Source: an uncultured Alistipes sp. (GTDB lineage: Bacteria; Bacteroidota; Bacteroidia; Bacteroidales; Rikenellaceae). From it: 11,976 nucleotides of DNA. Each line of letters begins with the position of its first letter. The first letter of the stretch is position 1. This document shows, piece after piece, positions 7,671 through 11,976 of the stretch. The stretch covers positions 1-11,976 of the forward strand of contig CAUHCL010000067.1 in assembly GCA_959604655.1 (NCBI GenBank). The letters are read 5' to 3'. A model generated the notes under the pieces. The model made no database searches. It saw only the letters and a list, made by a program, of their open reading frames with translations, and was not told the origin of the DNA. The position numbers and the translations under genes were made by a program.

Positions 7671-7825
7671 AAAAAAAACGAGGTCTCGGAGGTATTCGAC
7701 GCCGAGCGAGCACCGCTCTTTGTCTTAGTAACCCAATGTGCCACAGAAACATCATTGTATGGTTACAACCTACCGATAGCCTCTACCAACCTAAAACTAC
7801 TAACCTAAATGAACCTTAAAACTTC
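7671..7825 (-). ncRNA. Candidate small RNA, antisense orientation
   Basis: A strong minus-strand promoter (7831-7861) would start an RNA near 7825. It would end at a run of eight U at 7678-7671, giving about 155 nt. On the minus strand the transcript forms a stem of 11 pairs with a 3-base bulge: GTAACC (7766-7761) plus CAATG (7757-7753) with CATTGGGTTAC (7738-7728). Its 5' part carries a 14-nt tandem repeat (7783-7796 and 7797-7810) and four AGGTT units. A weak CTCGG/CCGAG stem precedes the U run, so the 3' end is less certain than the start. Frames through it are short, unconvincing and run through the terminator of the cluster on the other strand. I cannot assign it to a known RNA family; 6S-type RNA is possible by length only. 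Confidence 0.45.
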
Positions 7826-7830
7826 GAGTG

Positions 7831-7861
7831 CAAAGATAAGGCGAAAAACAATACCGTGCAA
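7831..7861 (-). promoter_or_regulatory. Promoter of the minus-strand small RNA
   Basis: Read on the minus strand, TATCTTTG (7838-7831) matches TAnnTTTG exactly, and TTG (7861-7859) lies 20 bp upstream. This is the same arrangement as at the uxaC promoter. The DNA further upstream (7862-7905) is very AT-rich, as expected for a strong promoter. Confidence 0.7.
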
Positions 7862-8104
7862 GTAATTGCTCAAAAAATTTATAATTTTTTTAAGTTTTTT
7901 TAACATTAAGTTAACGATGATCGGAGGTTTTTGCGGGTATTGTATTGATGTATAGTGCTTTGTGTGTATGGCATCAGCCCGCGCCCGAATGGGGCGAATT
8001 GCGGGAAAGTGGCACGGTTTGTCGTTTTCCGTGCGGGTCGGCGGCGGATTGCATGGTTCGGAGACCGTATGCGTAGTGTCCGTTTTGTTCTCGGGCGGCA
8101 GGCG
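7862..8104. other. Intergenic spacer without a recognised gene
   Basis: The first 45 bases are A/T tracts belonging to the upstream side of the minus-strand promoter. The rest is mixed sequence. An 86-codon frame from 7962 crosses into the repeats and has no recognisable start signal or domain, so I do not call it a gene. Confidence 0.6.
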
Positions 8105-8235
8105 GACGATCTTGGGTAAAATTTATCTTAGGCGGCTTGCGCGAATGACTCTACGAGTTGTATTATCTCGATGTTTTATGCAGTTCGCCGCAGTGGGGCG
8201 TCGGCGAACTGCGCGGTTCTGAAGAACCGCAGGTT
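8105..8235 (+). repeat. Tandem repeat unit 1 with palindromic repeat copy C
   Basis: Bases 8105-8190 are repeated at 8236-8321 (78 of 86 identical, including a perfect 43-base block 8139-8181 = 8270-8312). The unit then carries a short version of the palindromic repeat: an 11-bp perfect stem GCAGTTCGCCG (8180-8190)/CGGCGAACTGC (8202-8212), followed by the tail palindrome GCGGTTCT (8213-8220), GA, AGAACCGC (8223-8230). Compared with copies A and B it lacks the first 45 or so bases of the body. This could be a deletion between the two similar arm starts GCTGTTCGCC and GCAGTCCGCC. Confidence 0.85.
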
Positions 8236-8406
8236 GACGATTTCGGGGAATCTTTATCTTCGGCGGCTCGCGCGAATGACTCTACGAGTTGTATTATCTC
8301 GATGTTTTATGCTGTTCGCCGACGGCGGAGGACATGCACGAGCCGAAAGCGAGTTGCAGTCCGCCGCAGTGGGGCGGCGGCGAACTGCGCGACTCTTTAG
8401 AGTCGC
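8236..8406 (+). repeat. Tandem repeat unit 2 with palindromic repeat copy B
   Basis: This is the second unit of the duplication, offset by 131 bp from the first. It carries a full-length body (8311-8388) that aligns with copy A at 1801-1876. The inner hairpin 8356-8388 differs from copy C at only two of 33 positions. The tail palindrome is GCGACTCT (8389-8396), TT, AGAGTCGC (8399-8406), with the same length and place as in copy C but a different sequence. Confidence 0.85.
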
Positions 8407-8429
8407 ATTCTCTCAATTATTTTTCATAC

Positions 8430-8820
8430 GTTACCTTTTGTTCGGACAAAAGGTAACCGAAAAACCGCCGCGGTGAAACGATTTCGGGGTCGTCCTTGCG
8501 CCTGCGCTGAATCGGATGCCTGCGGCACTTTTGAAGCAATCAAAAGGTCTCCGATTCTTAACGCTCCGTCGCCGCGGCCGCCCTTTATCCGAAATCGCTT
8601 CTGCCGCGGGATGGGCTGACGCACGTTAATTTTGCAGTCCGCAGGACTGCGCGGGCCGCAGCCTCTGCCCCGCGGAGGCCCGCAGCTCACTTTACGTTCG
8701 CGTGCGCCCTCCGCAGGCTGCTGCCCGAGTGCCATCCGCATTCCGACCGCCGTCGGCGAACAGCGGCAAAACGGTGAAATGCGAAATGACGGCGGGGTAG
8801 TCCGCAGGCTGCCGCCCGAA
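8430..8820 (-). repeat. Composite palindromic repeat, copy D
   Basis: Parts in plus-strand order are as follows. First comes the 12-bp hairpin 8430-8441/8446-8457. Next is a long imperfect palindrome, 8468-8609, with nested arms: CCGCGG...CGATTTCGG (8468-8487) against 8589-8609, GAATCGGA (8509-8516) against 8550-8557, and CTTTTGA (8528-8534) against 8540-8546. Then comes the hairpin 8634-8650, identical to 151-167, followed by a GCGGGCC (8651-8657)/GGCCCGC (8677-8683) stem. Last is an inverted body end at 8747-8764, whose reverse complement equals 1801-1818 and 8311-8328 base for base. The 19-base tail element at 173-191 recurs at 8802-8820 and, with one mismatch over 18 bases, at 8711-8728. 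The 149-codon minus-strand frame here is a repeat shadow. Confidence 0.8.
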
Positions 8821-9052
8821 AGCCGAAGACGCCCATCGTCGGCAAACAGCCCTCCCAAAAAAACGAAAGCCATCCGTCAGCGATGCCGATCCTCGCCCGA
8901 CGATCCGCGCAAAGCCTGTTCCTGCCCCGGCCTCCGCCTTAAAAAAATCCGAAAAAATTACGTCGCCCCGCGGCCCGAGAATGCGCGCCCGAGCGGTGCA
9001 GGAGTGCGATGTCGGCGTGTAAAATGTTGATATTAAAATATTTTATTTTATA
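8821..9052. other. Intergenic spacer, nothing recognised
   Basis: GC-rich sequence to about 8940, then AT-rich with A-tracts toward 9052. I see no domain, no promoter consensus and no further repeat copy. A 132-codon frame (8632-9030) starts inside copy D and reads repeat sequence, so it is not supported. Confidence 0.5.
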
Positions 9053-9060
9053 GGGGGGGG
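9053..9060. repeat. G8 homopolymer tract
   Basis: Eight consecutive G lie 21 bp upstream of the -33 element of the following promoter. A C9 tract (9220-9228) lies downstream of the same promoter. Tracts of this kind are prone to slippage. Confidence 0.8.
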
Positions 9061-9081
9061 TGAAAATTTGTGCGAAAAATG

Positions 9082-9111
9082 TTGCAACGATATAAATAAT
9101 TTCTAACTTTG
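9082..9111 (+). promoter_or_regulatory. Promoter of the long leader before the IPT/SusC genes
   Basis: TAACTTTG (9104-9111) matches the Bacteroidetes -7 consensus, with TTG (9082-9084) 19 bp upstream. It is the only good consensus promoter I see on the plus strand between the small RNA region and 9748. It is therefore the best candidate for driving the IPT/NHL and SusC genes, with a leader of about 630 nt. Confidence 0.65.
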
Positions 9112-9143
9112 TAAACGGAAGAGATCAAAACAGGACTGGACAG

Positions 9144-9413
9144 ATGAAAATGCGGAACCGAAAATATGCCTTTGCGGAGCACGTGAACGGTGTTTCGGGC
9201 AATCGGTGCGGGCGGATTTCCCCCCCCCTCGTTTCCGTAGCGTATCTCTTCGATAATCATCACATTTTTAACTTTTCGACCTCGCGAAGCGGGCTTTCGC
9301 CGTTTTGCGCGGATACGTGTGCCGTGCAGTCGGCTGTCGACGTGCGGCATTCGACGGCGGATCGTCCCGTCGGCTGCGACAGCCGATCGGCCGATCGGCT
9401 CAAACCTGCATAA
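9144..9413 (+). other. Small ORF of 89 codons in the leader, doubtful
   Basis: It begins about 27 nt after the predicted transcription start (MKMRNRKYAFAEHV...). It contains the C9 tract at codons 26-29. A one-base change in that tract leads to a stop within a few codons in either direction. There is no signal peptide, no domain and no convincing ribosome-binding site, and the second half reads through palindromic sequence. It could be a leader ORF or simply a chance frame. I do not recognise it. Confidence 0.2.
9381..9400. repeat. Perfect 20-bp palindrome
   Basis: AGCCGATCGGCCGATCGGCT is its own reverse complement and is built from two overlapping CCGATCGG units. It is preceded by a CGGCTG/CAGCCG hairpin (9371-9376/9380-9385) that shares bases with it, so the two folds exclude each other. 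There is no T-tract after it, which argues against an ordinary terminator. Confidence 0.75.
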
Positions 9414-9501
9414 TACACTACAACAACTTAATCGGGGAGGCGTGCGGCTCTCCCTCGGGCCCAAACCCGTAAACATGCCGCCGACACACACTAAACCCGA
9501 A

Positions 9502-9543
9502 ATGAAGAAACCTGAAGTTCAACCTAAAACCGAGAGCCTATAA
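9502..9543 (+). CDS. Candidate 13-residue leader peptide
   Basis: A short frame reads MKKPEVQPKTESL and then stops, inside the leader and upstream of the stem-loops at 9615-9659. The bases before the ATG are A-rich (ctaaacccgaa). Its frame extends upstream to 9319 without a stop, so the short version is only a proposal. No known leader peptide family is recognised, and the residues show no run of a single regulatory amino acid. Confidence 0.15.
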   Translation: MKKPEVQPKTESL

Positions 9544-9614
9544 GAAGAAATCTACACTCCCCTTTCTAATCACATCATAAAGTTGTGTCGGGCGTCCCGT
9601 ATGTATTCGCGATG

Positions 9615-9662
9615 CCTGTTTCGCTCGGTCCGAATGCCGAGACAGGGGCGTTATTGCCCTTT
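9615..9662 (+). promoter_or_regulatory. Stem-loops in the leader before the IPT/NHL gene
   Basis: CCTGTTTCG (9615-9623) pairs with CGAGACAGG (9638-9646) with one wobble; an alternative CTCGG (9624-9628)/CCGAG (9637-9641) shares its 3' arm. GGGC (9646-9649)/GCCC (9656-9659) followed by TTT comes next. Competing stems of this kind could act as an attenuator or mRNA stabiliser. No known riboswitch core is recognised. Confidence 0.35.
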
Positions 9663-9747
9663 CCGAGAGGAATCCGAGCTCAATACAAAACAAGGAAGAA
9701 AGTAAGTAACTGCTTATTTTATAACTAACAGCCTAAAATTATTAACC

Positions 9748-11028
9748 ATGAACAAAACAAAAAAACTTTTGTGGCTTGTCGCACTTTTCGGAGCGATTAC
9801 CATGGTTGGTTGCGATGATTCCAAGGGTGGCGAAGGTGGTCCCGATGGTCCGCTGTCGTTGTCGTCGATTACGCCCAACTACGGTAAATACCTCGAAAAG
9901 GTCATTCTGCGAGGGTCGGGATTCGGTAGGGCTTCCGACTTGAAGGTCTATTTCAACGAACGCCAGGCTGCGGTGATCGGTACCAGCAAGAACGGAACCG
10001 AATGCTACGTGCTGGCTCCGCGTCTCCCGGGAGACGACTGCGTCATTTCGGTGGTCAAGGGAAATGACTCGCTCACCTACGACGAGCATTTCGACTACAC
10101 CGTGTCGACCACCGTAAGTACCGTCTGCGGCAACGGAACGCCCACCTACAAGGCGGGTGCGCTGACCGAGGCCCAGGTGAGTCCCTACTATCTGTGCGTG
10201 GACGACAACGAGAACATTTTCGTCGTCAGCCGTAACGCGCCCAGCGGAGATGCGGGAACCTATACCATAGGCCGTATCGATCTGGAGAACGACGAGCTGG
10301 TGTCGATCATCGCCGAGACGGGCAACGTGCCCTGCGTGGCTCCCGATACCCAGATCGTGACGTGCCCCACCGAGAAGAACGTGGGTCACTTCATCGAGAT
10401 GAACCCGTTGGAGATGTGGGCTCCGCGTCACCGCGTGTTCAAGTGGTACGACGCCAATCCTCCCGCAAACGGATGGAAGCACTGCATGGTGGTGAATCCT
10501 TCGGACGGCAAGATCTACTGCCGATTCTACTACGGCCATCTGATAAAGATCGACCCCAAGACCTACGAGACCGAGCTGGTCTGCATGACCGATCAGTTCG
10601 ATACCTACGGCATGACGTTCCGTGATCAGGAGCCCGACGTGCTCTATTTCACGGGATGGCAGAATCACGGAGTGTTCAAGGTGGATCTGAAAGCCGAGAA
10701 TGTGCAGGCCGTGCGAATCAACGGTACGGCGACGGGTCACCGCGACGGCGATCTGAGGGATGCGGCGTTCAACGGCCCGTCGCAGATGTTCGCCGACGCC
10801 GACGGCAACATATACGTGGCCGACTGTTACAACCATGTGATCCGCCGCATAACACCCGAGAATCTGGTGGAGACGGTGCTCGGAGTCCCGGGCGAGTCGG
10901 GTTGGGTGGACGGTACCCAGGAGGTGGCCAAGTTCAATCAGCCGCGCGGCATCGGCATCGCGCCCGACGGTTCGGTTTATGTGGCCGACTGGGGCAACTG
11001 CCGTATTCGCAAGCTCTCGATTAATTAA
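9748..11028 (+). CDS. IPT/TIG and NHL-repeat surface lipoprotein
   Basis: Protein of 426 residues. The signal peptide (1-21) ends in a lipobox TMVGC with C22. The next residues, DDSKGGEGG, are acidic and flexible, resembling the Bacteroidetes export signal that sends lipoproteins to the cell surface. An IPT/TIG immunoglobulin-like domain covers about 37-118 (SSITPNYGKYLEKVILRGSG). A beta-propeller follows, with clear NHL repeats at 341-379 (FNGPSQMFADADGNIYVADC) and 396-424 (FNQPRGIGIAPDGSVYVADW). Weaker repeats from about 145 onward probably supply the other blades. Proteins of this build accompany SusC/SusD uptake systems and are thought to bind glycans or glycoprotein ligands. The susC homologue begins 19 nt downstream, so the two share a transcript. 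The ligand cannot be told from the sequence. Confidence 0.88.
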   Translation: MNKTKKLLWLVALFGAITMVGCDDSKGGEGGPDGPLSLSSITPNYGKYLEKVILRGSGFGRASDLKVYFNERQAAVIGTSKNGTECYVLAPRLPGDDCVISVVKGNDSLTYDEHFDYTVSTTVSTVCGNGTPTYKAGALTEAQVSPYYLCVDDNENIFVVSRNAPSGDAGTYTIGRIDLENDELVSIIAETGNVPCVAPDTQIVTCPTEKNVGHFIEMNPLEMWAPRHRVFKWYDANPPANGWKHCMVVNPSDGKIYCRFYYGHLIKIDPKTYETELVCMTDQFDTYGMTFRDQEPDVLYFTGWQNHGVFKVDLKAENVQAVRINGTATGHRDGDLRDAAFNGPSQMFADADGNIYVADCYNHVIRRITPENLVETVLGVPGESGWVDGTQEVAKFNQPRGIGIAPDGSVYVADWGNCRIRKLSIN

Positions 11029-11047
11029 CCCTTAACTCAAGAAAAAG

Positions 11048-11976
11048 ATGAAACAATTAACCATAATATGGTCCCTGTTCATATTCATGTTGATAGGAAC
11101 GCAGTCGGCCTCGGCTCAGACCTATGTGATGAAAGGTACGGTGTCCGATTCCGAGGGACCGCTGATCGGTGTATCGGTAACGGTTAAGGACAATCCGACG
11201 AACGGTACCATGACCGATGTCGACGGAAAATTCTCTATCAAGGTCGAGCGCGGCGACAAGCTGCTGTTCACCTACATAGGTTACAAGGATGTGGAATATC
11301 TGGTGGTCAAGCAGGAGCAGGACCTTCAGATCAAGTTCGCCGAAGCCGCCACCCAAGTGGACGAGGTGGTCGTGACGGCACTCGGAACCCAGCGTAAGAT
11401 CTCGACCCTGTCGGCCGTGACGTCGGTGGACGTGAGCGAGCTGCAACAGCCCACCGCGTCGGTGGCCAACCTTCTGGGCGGTCGCGTGGCAGGTGTGATC
11501 TCTACGATGGCGAGCGGTGAGCCGGGTAAGAACATCGCCGAGTTCTGGATCCGCGGTATCGGTACCTTCGGTGCCAACGCTTCGGCCCTGGTGCTCATCG
11601 ACGGTCTGGAGGGCGACATCAACTCGATCGACCCCGCCGATATCGAGAGCTTCTCGATCCTGAAGGATGCCTCGGCTACGGCAGTGTACGGTGTGCGAGG
11701 CGCCAACGGCGTGGTGCTGGTGACCACCAAGCGCGGTCATGCCGACAAGATGAACATCACGGTGCGTGCATCGGCCACGCTGTCGCATCTGAAGCGTCTG
11801 CCCGAGTTCGTGGGTGCATACGATTATGCGGTGCTCGCCAACGAGGCACGCTCGGTACGCGGCGAGGAGATACTGTACAGCCCCGTGGAGCTGGACATCA
11901 TCCGCAACCACCTCGACCCCGACCTCTATCCCGACGTGAACTGGCAGGACGAAGTGGTGAAGATGAACTCGTGGAA
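11048..11976 (+). CDS. SusC/RagA family TonB-linked outer membrane protein, 5' part
   Basis: The first 309 codons are present; the gene continues beyond the window, and the family is usually about 1000 residues. The signal peptide is cleaved probably after ASA (23). A carboxypeptidase-regulatory-like domain follows (about 27-100, KGTVSDSEGPLIGVSVTVK). The TonB box is DEVVVTALGTQRK (105-117). The plug domain follows, with LLGGRVAGV (142-150), WIRGIGTFG (167-175), LVLIDGLEGDI (181-191), and ILKDASATAVYGVRGANGVV (204-223) followed by LVTTKRG. It has no N-terminal secretin/TonB short (STN) domain, so control by an ECF sigma/anti-sigma pair is unlikely. It imports a nutrient ligand across the outer membrane, normally with a SusD lipoprotein that should lie just downstream. 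The substrate is unknown. Confidence 0.95.
   Translation, partial: MKQLTIIWSLFIFMLIGTQSASAQTYVMKGTVSDSEGPLIGVSVTVKDNPTNGTMTDVDGKFSIKVERGDKLLFTYIGYKDVEYLVVKQEQDLQIKFAEAATQVDEVVVTALGTQRKISTLSAVTSVDVSELQQPTASVANLLGGRVAGVISTMASGEPGKNIAEFWIRGIGTFGANASALVLIDGLEGDINSIDPADIESFSILKDASATAVYGVRGANGVVLVTTKRGHADKMNITVRASATLSHLKRLPEFVGAYDYAVLANEARSVRGEEILYSPVELDIIRNHLDPDLYPDVNWQDEVVKMNSW

Noticed and set aside
7555..7755. Short minus-strand frame starting MMFLWHIGLL
   Set aside because: It runs through the candidate RNA stem, the U8 run and the plus-strand terminator; composition is not protein-like. The small-RNA reading explains the region better.
8105..8406. CRISPR array
   Set aside because: There are only two long units with no regular spacers, and the palindromes differ between units. 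No cas genes are present.
8158..8476. Overlapping plus-strand frames across the tandem repeats
   Set aside because: They read the same repeat in different frames, with no start signals or domain; the similarity lies in the DNA, not in one protein frame.
8424..8873. Minus-strand frame of 149 codons, partly shared with 22-219
   Set aside because: The shared words (for example CGPRSPADCKI and LPFVRTKGN) come from the palindromic repeat, which is intergenic at both sites.
9615..9662. tRNA or known riboswitch in the leader
   Set aside because: The GGTCCGAATGCC stretch recalls a T-arm, but no acceptor, D or anticodon arms fit around it, and no riboswitch core motif is visible.

Overview
The window looks like a chromosome segment of a GC-rich member of the Bacteroidales, most probably Alistipes or a close Rikenellaceae relative. 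The evidence is three promoters with the Bacteroidetes -7 box TAnnTTTG and a TTG about 20 bp upstream, families largely typical of this phylum (SusC/RagA, DUF4861, DUF4251, IPT/TIG plus NHL lipoprotein), A-rich regions instead of strong Shine-Dalgarno sites, and high GC coding sequence that still uses ATA isoleucine codons often. The genus is an inference.

Region 1 (about 276-7636, + strand) is a uronate-catabolism gene cluster that may be one transcript. A promoter with an internal 18-bp palindrome precedes uxaC (uronate isomerase). kduI and kduD follow; they turn the 4-deoxy-5-ketouronate released from pectin-type or glycosaminoglycan lyase products into 2-keto-3-deoxygluconate. Five bases later comes a DUF4861 lipoprotein, then an SDR16C-like dehydrogenase with an ALDH3-like aldehyde dehydrogenase 3 nt downstream, then a DUF4251 envelope protein and a terminator. 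UxaC handles saturated uronates and KduI/KduD the unsaturated ones. The enzymes that finish either route (UxuA/UxuB, KdgK, KdgA) and the lyases and hydrolases that start it are not in the window.

Region 2 (about 7637-9747) is 2.1 kb with no convincing protein gene. It holds a candidate minus-strand small RNA (about 7671-7825) with a very good promoter, then a dense patch of GC-rich palindromic intergenic repeats (8105-8820). Related copies lie at 28-191 and inside the uxaC-kduI spacer (1801-1897). The copies share a body hairpin, but three of them end in palindromes of unrelated sequence, and a 62-bp core is inverted between the copies at 66-127 and 8548-8609. This repeat family is the most unusual content of the window. 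The region ends in a long leader (promoter 9082-9111) with a G8 and a C9 tract, a 20-bp palindrome and stem-loops.

Region 3 (9748 to the window end, + strand) starts a second nutrient-uptake locus: a surface-type IPT/TIG plus NHL lipoprotein followed 19 nt later by a SusC/RagA TonB-dependent transporter that runs off the window. Its substrate cannot be told from what is visible.
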